DNA of 30,408 nucleotides from Phallusia fumigata (taxonomy: Eukaryota > Chordata > Ascidiacea > Phlebobranchia > Ascidiidae). The notes under the pieces were generated by a model that saw only the letters and a program-made list of their open reading frames with translations, searched no databases and was not told the DNA's origin. The DNA lies in the NCBI GenBank assembly GCA_008931825.1, contig QXVZ01007061.1, positions 1-30,408 of the forward strand. The letters are read 5' to 3'. Below, piece after piece: positions 10,536 through 21,353 of the stretch; the stretch's first letter is position 1, and the number at the start of each line of letters is the position of its first letter. The position numbers and the translations under genes are program-made.

Positions 10536-13500
10536 ATGCAGGGCAGAAGAGTGAAGTTGGCCGTTTTTGCTTTCTTGCTTGGAGGCACAACTCTCTTGCT
10601 TTTGCTTATTGAGGAAAGGTAATTGAAAGTGATTAAGTACTAGACCAGTACAGACGAAATAAAGGTGTACATGTTTAATTAAGGGAATACGTTTTAATGT
10701 AAAACTTTTCATATAACTACTGTAACTAGTTTTTTGTTTAGATTGAACCACATCACCTACGGGATTCTTAGTAACAGTAAGTAAAGTTTCAGTATTTTAG
10801 TGCCTTAATTGTAAAACTTCACGTCTCAAGCTTATCACTTTCTAGTTAAGATGAAAATAGTCGCACTTTTTACTTTTATGAGCTGGGTAACATTTAAAAC
10901 ACAAACATGTGGATGGTAGGAAGCTTACATTAACCGTGTAACTCTTCAGACTTACAAACGTTGATGCTGTGATGTCCCTACTAAATTATTACATCATGTA
11001 TGTTATACTTATTTCAGCAACAACGAAGCTTAAAGCTGTTCATCAATTGGTTCTAACAAATCATCAAGAGGAGGTTCCCAAATATAAACAGCAGCATGCT
11101 GAACTTGCAAACATACGCGGAATCGTGCAAAAACGGATATTCCAAATCCAGGTAAAAAATCCCCTGCTTGGTTCTAGCTCATGTATTGCGTAACTGTCGC
11201 ATTGCAAACGTTGCTCACAATTATACCTTTAGTAAAACAATTTAATTTTCAGAATCCAAGTAATTGCTCAGAGGCTCGAAAACTGCTTTGCAAGGTCCAA
11301 GCTAGGAATTGTGGTCTGGGTTGTCAACTCCATCATATTGGGAAATGTTTCCTCATGGCAATAGGAAGCAACCGAACCTTGGTGGTCAACATATCCATGG
11401 TTACCTATCCAACAATTCAATCACCTTTTGTTGCGTATTTACCACTAAGCGACACATGCACTGAATGGTCCGAAGCCGACTATGAGGTAGCAAAAGAAAT
11501 AAAGGGTGGGTACAAGCCTTGTTTATGTGTAAACAGCGTGGTTGGCAGATTTGATGATGAAATTGGGCCATATTTTACTAACTAACGATATGCTTTTCAT
11601 GAACATTTGGACAGGACAACCTAATTGTCATAAAAATCAATAAACAGATCGGCGCATAGTGTTGGTCGATACAATACAAGAGTTTTTGCAATTATTAAAA
11701 GGTCGCCAGTGGCGCGGTGCATCTTTCTTGGTGTGTCTGCAATGTCTTACGCTGGTGGTAAATCTAACCTGAATCTCTAAAACCAACAAAGTGCCGTTTA
11801 GTCTTTGTTTTCTTTCGTTTCTTCCTCAAATTATTTTCTCTTGGAATCTTATGAAAAGTTTACGATTCATCATCACTAAATAGTTAATATTGGTTTTAGG
11901 AAACAAGAATATGGAAACGACTGCGGATGTGCGAGTTGTAAAGTGGTTTATTAAAGGTTCATTTCTTCCATTTACTCCCTTTGGCCCCAACTCCTATCCA
12001 GAAAGCCTAAAAGAGAAATTGCAACCATTATGCAACAATCCTCAAGTTTGGTGGCTTGGCCAAGTTATATCGTATATTACTCGACCTCAGCCAAAACTTT
12101 TTCAGGCGCTGAAAAAACTGAATGCGGAATTGGGATTTTTGCATCCAATTGTTGGGTGAGTAGGTGCAATTTTTAAAGTCGTATGAACTTAAAAGTATTC
12201 TAATGTAAAATATATTTATTAATTTATGATGTTGACATAAACACACGGGGTTAGTACGTTTAAACCCAAACAACACAGTCTATAACTGTGGGAAGCCAAA
12301 AACAAACACTTGTTTTTTTGTTGTACTAACAAAACGAAACAAACCTGAATGGGTCAAGTTCCATTTTTCTTGTCAAAATTGAAGTTAATTATTAAATATG
12401 TTTATATGTTGAAAAGGGTTCAAATACGAAGAACTGACAAGTTAAGAGACGAAGCCGAATATCACCCACTTGAGGAGTATATGCTTCATGTTGAGAGGTG
12501 GTTCGACAGTCACGAAAGCTTTGTTGATGACAAGGTCACGCGTCGTGTGTTCCTAGCAACAGATGACGACACGATATACAAGGAGGCACGTGACAAGTAA
12601 GTATTGACTATTTTTTACATTGCAACTTAAGCGAATTAAAAAGTCAACTAAACAGGTCAAACTAGAAAAATGGATCACCGAAACATACGTATGCTCTGAC
12701 GTTTTTTGTAATTAGACCATTATAGGCCTTACTGACCTCTTCGTTCTGATATCGATTTATAGATACCCGCAGATTTCCTTCATATGGATAGCAAACAATT
12801 CCTATTTTGCACAAAAGCGACTCCGGAGCTCGGATGAAGGGTTTTGGGGGATCGTCCACGACATTGCTTTGCTTTCTCAATGTGATCACGTGGTCTGCAC
12901 CTTCAGCTCCAACGTGAGTATTTTAACATATCAGAAGATTCATGGTCTTTAAGTGACATTTTCTTAAGAATCAGATGTACCGTTTCCCCACTGTGTTTAC
13001 ACATAACAATCCGTCATGTATCATGATTGTTGCCTATGACCGAGTAGGTCTCGCAACGTTGGTGGCTGTATCACGTCGTGGTGTACCGTGTTTTTCTGGA
13101 GACAAAAACTAAGCAGTTTTGCCTAACACATTTCAAGTACAAATAAAATATAAAACGTTCCTTGATCGCGATACAGGAAGCTCACCACGTACTCACAATG
13201 AAGCAGGCGTTGTTTCACTCTTTGGGGATAGAATATAACCGAAGTTTCTGTAAAACTCACAAAGGTTGCACGTTACAGCATAATTGAACTTAACTACAGA
13301 TCGGCAGACTAGTTCATGAAGTGATGGTAGCGGAGAGTGACGACCCACTGAGGTACGCAACTTCAGTCGACGTTGAACATTTTTCTTGGGGTGAAATCAC
13401 AATGCTGCGAGAAGTTATAGAAGATCATGATCCTGACGATCCTGACGAATTGGAACTTCGAGTTGGAGACATTATCGAGAAAGTAATTTGCAGAAGAGTT

Positions 13501-13623
13501 TGCAAGGGCAGAAATAGAAGGACTGGAATGAGAGGCAAATATCCCAAAGAGAAAATCAGGACTTTACCACCAACAGCTTCTTACGCTGGAATGCAAAATC
13601 TTTTTTTTGACTTAGAGCAGTGA
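10536..13623 (+). CDS. FUT8-like: FUT8-like alpha-1,6-fucosyltransferase, copy 2
   Basis: Eight exons: 10536-10618, 10742-10776, 11018-11151, 11253-11505, 11900-12155, 12417-12596, 12763-12913, 13300-13623. GT-AG introns, joined frame open (1416 nt, 471 aa). An in-frame TGA directly precedes the ATG. Same architecture and intron phases as copy 1: hydrophobic anchor with a LLLLLI run, short stem, Cys-rich NPSNCS block, GSNRT sequon, WWLGQ and RPQPKL, VQIRRTDK with Gln in place of His, ATDD, CTFSS, SH3-like domain with a CRRVC pair. A one-base difference in the final T-run changes the end from NLFL (copy 1) to NLFFDLEQ. The first 233 nt of exon 8 are identical to copy 1 although intron 7 is strongly diverged. 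Exon 6 differs from copy 1 at seven bases, six of which change the residue. Possible ATTAAA at 13636-13641. Confidence 0.92.
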
Positions 13624-14549
13624 AAGCCTCAAATTATTAAAAAATCCTGCAAAAACTGTGGATGGGAATAGTGCCAGTATATGAGTTTTGCACTTTAAAT
13701 ACACATTTGATATTATTACACGTTCTTTAACTTTCAAAGTATTTAATATTTATCCGGTGCACCTTTTTTAAACAACGAGTTTTCTGGCAACATTTTCAAT
13801 TACCCGCGTTGACCTCCTATATGTTTGCCGTTTACCTAATCTTGGAGATAACGCCACCGAGATCGTAAACCCAGACCTCTGTATGGTTCAACACGTCGAG
13901 AAAAGCTTATTGACGGGTTCTCTAAGGTGGCCGAGTTAGAATTGACTTAAGTTTTTTGTGCTGTATCAAAGCAATTTTGAAGCAAACAGGCACTGTCAGC
14001 TACTTAAATGTTTAGTTCCAATAAACAAGATAATGTTTATATCTAATCAAATGCTGTTGTAACAGCTGATATTGCATTTATTTATTTCTTAACACGTAAG
14101 AGACGTGCACACGTAAACAATCGTCTTAGGGGGTTGTGGAACCCTTTTACTCATTTAATTCAACCCTAATAGAAATGCAGCGACTGCTTGGTATTACTGT
14201 ACTTTTTCTTTCTCATTGTGTAAAGCGAACATCGATTATAGCAGTAATTAGCTGGATCCTAACCTAGTTACTGGGTAAGTTAATGTTTACCTCGGCTCGT
14301 AAAGTTTAACGGTCAGCTGGTTAGTGTTAGCATAAACTGGACGTTAAACATTATAATGAACAGTGCCATGAATTTTGTAGAAGCATTCTGTAGTTAGGCG
14401 TGTTCCATTTTGTGTTGTTGGTATTCAGCACATACCGGGAGACTGAAATAAAATTTTACCGTGCTAATCTGTTTTCGGGACGAAAAGTATTGAAACCGGA
14501 AATAAAAAAGTTTAATAACAACGAAAACCCTATTTAATGTTGCCACACA

Positions 14550-14735
14550 TTACTGCACTTCATTTTTATCCGATGTACCTTATTTGAAAACGGTCTTTCT
14601 GGCAATGTTTCTTGCAATAATTAAACGTTTAAATCTCCTTTGCATGTCGTCTACCTAGCGTTTGGGGTATAATCACCTAACGTGTGGGCCCTTATCTAGT
14701 ACAGAAGGTCGAAAAAGGCTTTTTATTCGATCGCT
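14550..14735 (+). repeat. Orphan third copy of the gene 3' flank
   Basis: Aligns by eye with the DNA downstream of copy 1 (about 5800-5940) and copy 2 (about 13740-13905). Shared landmarks in order: TTTTATCCGATGTACC, TTTCTGGCAA, a TGCNNNCNGTCTACCTA-like block, then an AAGGTCGAAAAAGGCTT block matching CACGTCGAGAAAAGCTT after copy 2. No exon 8 precedes it, so it is probably the remains of another duplication unit whose gene has been lost. Confidence 0.7.
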
Positions 14736-15899
14736 TAAGCAGCATGACCCATTTCTGTTGTCCACCTTCCTATTAACCAGTGATAGTCATATAAACCAGT
14801 GATACTCGACGTATTTAGACCCAATTCTAAGCCCATGTATTTACAGATTACATATTGAGTAAGTTATTTTGTTAACGTAATGGTTTGTACAGAAACGGTT
14901 TTGAACTACTGCACTAAGCGACCCTAAAATATCGCTAAACAACAACGTGACGAAAACTCTTGGTTGAACAAAACCAATCAGCATGTTCATAGGAATGTTT
15001 GGTTGGCCTGCTCGTTATCAGTAATTAATGTCAGCACACCTTCGTATACGGTGCTGCTGGTGTTGTAGTGGCGGAACAGTACTTGCCTAAACACAAAAGG
15101 ACAAAGCGAAACTGTCCTATTTTCCAACTTTTTACGATTTCTCTCTTTTTACGAAGTTATACACTCGACAATACTGCATGCTTGATGCATGTTGGTACTT
15201 CACTGTGTCATTGAATTGTTTTCCCATATTTGCTTTATTGATTTGAGACGTTAACATCTGCTTTTGCGATCGATGATGTATGGCAACTTTTGAAATAACA
15301 GAATGCAGAAAAGGCGAAACATATTCTCAAAAAGGGGCAAAGCACGTCTGCACAATTTTCACAAACCCTGTATTTTTGCGCTCAAGCGCTTTTTCCTGCT
15401 GTCAAGCGAACAAATTAAAACAAACAGTTTGTCAGCTGCTAAATATTTTAGATTGATAACACGAAAGAATAGTTGGACCAAATTGAAACCTGCTTTTATA
15501 TCAAAATACACTTTATTAGTGATTATTAGTAAGGGTAATTAGATTTCTTTTCGGCTGGTCTCACCAACCCTCTCCCCCCCTCCCACAATGTCAACAGGGT
15601 GCTAGATTCGCTTAGGTGCCCATGCGTTTTTCCTTACACCCAACGGGTAGCCGTTTGATATTACTGTGGTAAACTTATTGTGGAGGTGGTTAGTATTTAG
15701 AGTGCTAAGTTGGAACCTAAAATGTTTGAGTATAAATTGACAATACTGCGGATCGTTAAAGTGATCGATTGCTTTACAGCAAACCTGCTGAGTGTCGGCG
15801 AAAACTGATCGTTTTTCAAGAATTATTGTGTTTTGCGGAGTCATTTTCTGATTAGGTGTGCTAATGTTGTTGAACTGTCGAACTTATTATGTACGAACT

Positions 15900-15920
15900 T
15901 TCTGTACTGATCTGCTTTCA
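15900..15920 (+). promoter_or_regulatory. Possible trans-splice acceptor before copy 3
   Basis: A pyrimidine-rich stretch ending in TGCTTTCAG sits 21 nt before the start codon at 15942, with no exon-like sequence just upstream. In ascidians many mRNAs receive a spliced leader at an acceptor close to the ATG, so this is a plausible site. It could also be the acceptor of an ordinary 5'-UTR intron. Confidence 0.3.
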
Positions 15921-15941
15921 GATAAAAAAGTACATTTCGGG

Positions 15942-18900
15942 ATGCGATTGAAACAAAAAGTGTTTTGCTGTGCCGTCGTCCTAGGATGTACAATTTTGAT
16001 AAAAGTCGCTTTTAACAACAGGTATCAGATTACAATAAGCTAACCGTTGTGGTCAGTGTGGCTGGTAGTGAGGTTGGACGCCTACGTGACTTTAGCTTAT
16101 AGAGGGTGCTGCTGTCTGCTGAATTGAAGGCTCGTTACAGTCGCTCGCAGGCTGCGACGGAAAATTTTTTCGACAATTATCTTTCAACTTGTTTTAAGTG
16201 GGTTTTTAAACAATTCATCGATACACGCATTTCTAATACAGCTGGATCCTGCACAAAGCCTTTTTTGTTCCAGCTAAGGGTCAAAATTTGGTAATAATTC
16301 TAACAGACAAGCATCCGTTAAGTTTTTGGGAAGTGTTTTTCGTGTTAAACTATGCTTTGCCTTTTAAAGTCGATTTTAAATTTTTTTTTGGTTTAGGTCG
16401 GGCAACTGGTTTCGGAAAGAATGTGAGTATAACGTTTCGTTTGGGATGTTTTTACAATAGTCTTAGCTGTATGATATAAAACAAAATATGAAATCAATTA
16501 AAATGAACGTAAAATTTTACCAAGTAAGGTTTTGTCACCATACAGCTGTATTCCTGGGGAAAAACCAAAATATCCTAATTACTTTGTATTTTAGCATCCC
16601 AACAACAGCAAATAAGGACGTATACATTTGCCAATATTAACAAGTTCACTTCCAAACAAGAGTATCAAAGAAAGTATACACTTGCCACTATCAGAAACAT
16701 TGTACAGAAAAGAATCAGAAAGTTGCAGGTAAATAAACATAGTCTATGTTGCAGGTAAATTGAAATAGTTGCAGGTAAATAAATCATATGGCAGAGCATT
16801 ACAACGACAAAAATACGATAGCATTTATTTTACATGGCAGAAACAACGCAGCAACTTTAAAAACTTACATATTTTCAATTTACAACTTTAAGTGACAAAA
16901 CTTTTGTACATTTGCTTGTAGGGTTTTGTAAGAAACTAAAAACAAGAGTTATACACTTAATTACTACATGACAAAACTATGCCTAGGTATATTTGCTATA
17001 TTGTACGGTTTGAACAGTTTCCTATCGAGTTGTACCTGCAAAATACCTGTTACAACGACAAAATCGTATGATACCTTGGTTTTTTATGTTCTTTTTCATT
17101 ACGCAGAATCCTAACAACTGCACAGCAGCCCGAAAACTTCTTTGCTGGGTTAAGGTGAACGGCTGTGGTTTGGGATGTCAACTCCATCACGTTGGGATTT
17201 GCTTCTTAATGGCAATCGGAACCAACCGAACGTTGGTTTTAAAGATAAAGTTAACAAACTATCCTACTATCAAGTCACTGGCCGAAGCGTATTTGCCGCT
17301 AAGCGAAACATGCACAGAATGGTCTGATAAAAAATTCGAAGCAACCAAAGGAATATTCGGTAAGTGGTTTCGCTAAATCGCAAACAAATTTGTCGTTACC
17401 TCTTCGAATTTTTTACCATGCCTTAAATTCTTCCTAATTCTTTTACTTTCATTTGGTTATCAGCAGTGCTATCTGGCAGAAATGGCTTACCTATCAACTC
17501 ATAGTTGTTTTCTTTTAATTTTATCTCTGTTTGTCCTAGTTTTAACGTCCTACTGTATTTTAATGAAAATGGGTCCCTAATGGAAATGATGAATTACATC
17601 TAAATTTTCATCTAAATTTTTTTAGTTTTGGGTTTTATGTTGTTTCTTTAAAACTGCTTTACTCATCAACCTAACTTATTTCAGTTCTCTTTGTTTAAGG
17701 CAATGGTAAAGTAGAACTTACCAAAGACATTCAAGTAGTGAAAAGATTCATCAAAGGGCCGTTTAGACCTTACACTCCTTTTGCACCTAACTCATACCCA
17801 GCGAGCTTGAAGGAGCAATTACAACCCTTAGTCAGTGAACCTCAAATTTGGTGGCTCGGTCAAGTAATGTCATTTCTCATGCGACCACAGCCAAAACTTC
17901 ATCAAGAGTTGGAAGACATCAAATCGGAATTGGTATTTTTGCATCCAATCGTTGGGTATGTAACAACAGTTATCGCAGCATTCCTTGGTTATGTTTGTTT
18001 TGCTGAAAACATTCAACAGTGCGCTACATATGATGTAAATTTCAAAGCTATAAGGGTGTATAACCGTGAGTAACAAACGGCCTATGTACATGCATACCTA
18101 ATAATCGATTTAAGTGATTGCTGTTCTGGCCCTAAATAGTTCATGGCTGTCAATGTGTTATCGTTTATAATAGATAAAAAAGTACTTTTTTTAAATCAAT
18201 TACAAAAATCCATGTAGGTTTGAACGTTAATGACAGGTTCGACTCTTCTATTCTATAACTGTAGATTTTATGATTGTTAAAGAAACTAAATATTGCTTTG
18301 TCTAGAATTCAGATACGAAGGACTGACAAATTGCTTCTGGAAGCCGAATACCATACTCTCGAGGAATATATGATTCACGTTAAAAAGTGGTTTGATCACT
18401 ATGACGACGTGTCTGACGTCAAATCTACCCGACGGGTGTTCCTGGCCACTGATGACGTCACTGTGATGCAGGAGGCACAAGACAAGTAGGAAACACAACA
18501 ACTCGCTTTCTAATTGGTTAATTAGCCCCCCCTCCCCCTCCAGTTTACCATGTTATGTTCACTTTTAAAGATTTCCTACATACACTTTTCTATCTTTGAC
18601 GAACAACTCGTTTTTTGCTGAAAAATCCCGTCGAAGAACGGGACAAAGTTTCTGGGGAATTGTGCAAGACTTCTCCTTACTTTCTCAATGTGATCACGTG
18701 GTCTGCACATTCAGTTCTAACGTAAGTGTGTGGTATTTATCACTTCCATATCTTCTGTATGCTTTGACATATTTTTAATACCGCTTTAGTGTCCTAAAGG
18801 ACGAACAAATGGTAAAAATGTTTCATGCGTAACTTGATGATTGTGGTGTAAAACACAGATTGGAAGACTCGTTCACGAACTTATGATTGGTGCGAGTGAC

Positions 18901-19176
18901 GATCCACCCAGGTTTGCGACGTCAATTGATGTGGAACATTATTCATGGGGTGAAATCACGATGCTTCGTAAAGTGACAAAAAATCATGAACCTCAAAAGG
19001 CCGGAGAACTACAACTTCGAGTTGGAGATATTCTTAAAGCCACAGAGTGCAGAAAAACTTGCAACGGTACAAACAGTAGAACAGGGGTTAGAGGGTTTTA
19101 TCCAAAAGAGAAAATTAGAACATTGCCCCTTGCAGTTTCGTACGCATCAATGGAAAACCTTTTTCCACCCAATTGA
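15942..19176 (+). CDS. FUT8-like: FUT8-like alpha-1,6-fucosyltransferase, copy 3
   Basis: Eight exons: 15942-16021, 16397-16422, 16595-16728, 17107-17359, 17700-17955, 18306-18485, 18571-18721, 18859-19176. GT-AG introns, joined frame open (1398 nt, 465 aa). The start at 15942 gives MRLKQKVFCCAVVLGC, a short basic tail and anchor matching the other copies; an in-frame ATG at 15858 would add 28 residues with no counterpart. Exon 2 is three codons shorter than elsewhere. Present: NPNNC block, GTNRT sequon, WWLGQ and RPQPKL, IQIRRTDK (Gln for His), Glu four residues after the Lys, ATDD, CTFSS, SH3-like domain with a CRKTC pair, end ENLFPPN. Exon 7 starts KFPTYTF, with the acceptor placed after TTTTAAAG. 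Intron 6 (85 nt) has a C-rich tract before the acceptor. Clearly older than the copy 1/2 split but of the same SWGE subtype. Activity is unknown. Confidence 0.9.
16722..16780 (+). repeat. Triplicated splice donor at exon 3 of copy 3
   Basis: The 13-mer GTTGCAGGTAAAT occurs at 16722-16734, 16748-16760 and 16768-16780. The first spans the true exon 3 end and donor. Using the second or third would add 26 or 46 nt and break the reading frame, so only the first fits the protein family. Confidence 0.9.
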
Positions 19177-21353
19177 TTAAACCCGGAAACTATCATGAAT
19201 TTTCGGTTTGAGATTTATTGTATTTTGTTTGATGTAAGCAGAACAAATTTAAAGTAACAGGTGTTACATATACCTAAAATTGAATTTTAGATGCGGCCTT
19301 GCGCGAAATGTGTTGAAGGTCGTCATAAAACGTTTGTCCATTAACGTGTTTAAAAGGCAAAATCCGTATGTTGTGCATAAACTGTACCGCCATCCATTGC
19401 CAATGACAGAAAACGGTACGACATGTATTGAGTACCACGTACCTCGTTACGAAGGGCGCGCCGTACCACCGTACCGCACCTTTTTGATGATTTTTGTTGT
19501 GTACCGTACCGTACTGCTATCCTTGATTGTGGTATTTAAAAACAATAAGTGTGTTTTACCTAATGTCTTTTAATGGCAGTAAAACTCATTATTAATGTTT
19601 GGTCAGCTTGTGAAAAGCCTTTTTGCCTTAATTCAAATTCCCTCGTAAATTTATTTATGTTCGCTAGGAACTTTATACGTACTGTAATGTGTTTCATTGC
19701 CTGAGCAAAAACGTACCAATTCCAGTCGTGCTTTTTTATTGTTTTCGCTTTATTTTTTTTATCTGGCCTAACTGTGTAAGAAAGTTATGTAAGATACCGC
19801 GACGTTTTTCTATTCTAAGAAAAAAGTTTGTTTGTAATAATAATGCATTTCATTGAAACCTTCCCAATAACAACAGTTCTGAGGATAAAGCGCCTTTTCA
19901 GCTTTATTAGCCAGACATAGCTGCTATAGTTAGTTCTGTAGGCCCTCGGTTCAGTACGATGTACAGCAGATGCGCTAAGCCATCGGCAACTATTTAAGCG
20001 CAGTGAGCCTGTGTACATATTGCTTCCCAATGGTAATGACTTCGCGTGTTATGTTGTTGACGTACCTGCTTTAAAACAAAGAGGTTGCAAAACTTGGCTC
20101 TCAAAATGTATCGAAATATGAACTCGTTATTGACTTGGCGAGCCATGAATAATGCCAGCGGTTGCCGACCCTCGTCGCTATAAGCAATTTTTTACTAAAA
20201 TATCTGCTAGTTCGAGCAGGACTGTGGCTAACTGTAACTTTTTGAAGCAGTTTAGCCCTCGAAATACTAAAATAAATCGCTTTGGGTGTGTGGTTAAACA
20301 TCAATTGCGTGTAACGCTTAGTCAAATAATCCGTAAACAAGGGGCTTAATTGCCGCTCTGTAAGCCTTGTGCCCGGATAAATTGCTGGAAAACTGGTGAT
20401 TGCTATTGCGGTCTAGCTGGCGTACGTTATTAGCAGGAAAACTCGACTGCTTTCAGTTTCAATGAGTTCCAATAAATTTGAACAAATTCAAGCAACTTTT
20501 GGAAGCTTTACAATTTTTTAGTGAGGCCTAGGGTTAATATGCTCTCCCAAATCTTCAAGTTAAAGGTTTATAGTCTGGCTTGGAAAAACGTTTTTAGTTT
20601 ACGTTTTTAGTATTGTCTCACCATCATCTTATGCCAGACTCGATAAGGGAGGACATAAATGAAATTAAACAGAAAATTACCGAAAATGGTTGGTAGCATT
20701 ATTTGTTTGTTTCTTTTGTTTTATCATCGTTGGGCGGAACACCACCTGACTGCATTTTATTAAGAACTCTACCTTGCTGAACTCTGGTATTACTGTTTGC
20801 ACCCCCTAATCAGCTTTGACTGAATCGGCCACTGTGGTATTATCTCACATTTATTACACAATCGGTTGCATGAATAATTTGGTTTGTGTGACCGAGACTT
20901 TGTGAAAATGTATTTTGAAAATGTTTGCAACAAATTTACGTTTAAAAACGTATTACAGTTGAGTATAGTGTGCACTCATTGCGTGCAGGCAAAAGAAAAC
21001 TCGTTTTGTCTGTGCAGTAAATAGCTTGACCAATGAAGCATGGCTAAGCCAAAGAAAAAGGGCTCCTGAAAACGGTTTACTTTTATAGCTCAACAATACT
21101 GAACGGGTGTTTGCGTTTCTTGTTTACCGTTGGCGTACTCAAAGACTAAACACTGCATTTCGAGTCACTGACATCGGATAACAACAGGTCATTAAGACTA
21201 GCAAGTATCTGCTGACTGCTGACGAAGCCAGCCTGGTCAGAATTTATGGTTCATCTAATATTAAGGCTTTTAAAATAGGAAGTACGTTATTAGGGATAAC
21301 AATGTAGGATATTTCTATGAAAATGGCGTAAAGAAGAAAAGCTCAGGTTTTGG
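19177..21353. other. Intergenic region between copies 3 and 4
   Basis: About 2.2 kb without a recognised gene. A stretch near 19370-19515 is rich in GTACC and CCGTACCG words, which looks like a repeat remnant; the open frame across it (19280-19573) has no motif. Frames at 19815-20030 and 20101-20349 overlap on both strands and look like chance. No canonical poly(A) signal was seen close to the copy 3 stop. Confidence 0.5.

Larger units (their letters stand above)
7288..13905 (+). repeat. Segmental duplication, right unit (contains copy 2)
   Basis: Counterpart of 95-5940. It is longer because of at least three extra pieces absent from the left unit: the 220-bp hAT-type MITE at 7663-7882, a block of about 270 bp near 8575-8848 and a block of about 700 bp near 8922-9628. 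Intron 5 of its gene lacks the extra stretch and the AT run seen in copy 1. Boundaries were set by eye. Confidence 0.8.
13624..15941. other. Intergenic region between copies 2 and 3
   Basis: No gene recognised. The first 280 bases are the 3' flank shared with copy 1. A third, more diverged version of that flank lies at about 14550-14735. A short local duplication (ACCAGTGATA, twice near 14777-14810) and a C-rich tract near 15575-15590 are visible. The frame 15303-15542 encodes a basic peptide with no motif and is probably chance. Confidence 0.55.

Noticed and set aside
11181-11585. 134-codon open frame over exon 4 of copy 2
   Set aside because: Only 11253-11505 aligns with the family; both ends run into introns 3 and 4, where the splice sites are clear.
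15858-15941. In-frame upstream ATG that would lengthen copy 3 by 28 residues
   Set aside because: The extra residues have no counterpart in the other copies, which start right at the basic tail and anchor. A good acceptor-like TTTCAG at 15920 suggests the mature mRNA begins after it.
17738-18073. 111-codon frame extending past exon 5 of copy 3
   Set aside because: The family alignment ends at HPIVG (17955), followed by a GTATGT donor. The remainder is chance read-through of intron 5.
19176-19181. ATTAAA at the stop codon of copy 3 as a poly(A) signal
   Set aside because: It overlaps the end of the coding region, too close to act as the usual signal.
19370-19515. GTACC-rich stretch as a transposon end
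   Set aside because: No inverted partner or target duplication was found. It is noted only as repeat-like.
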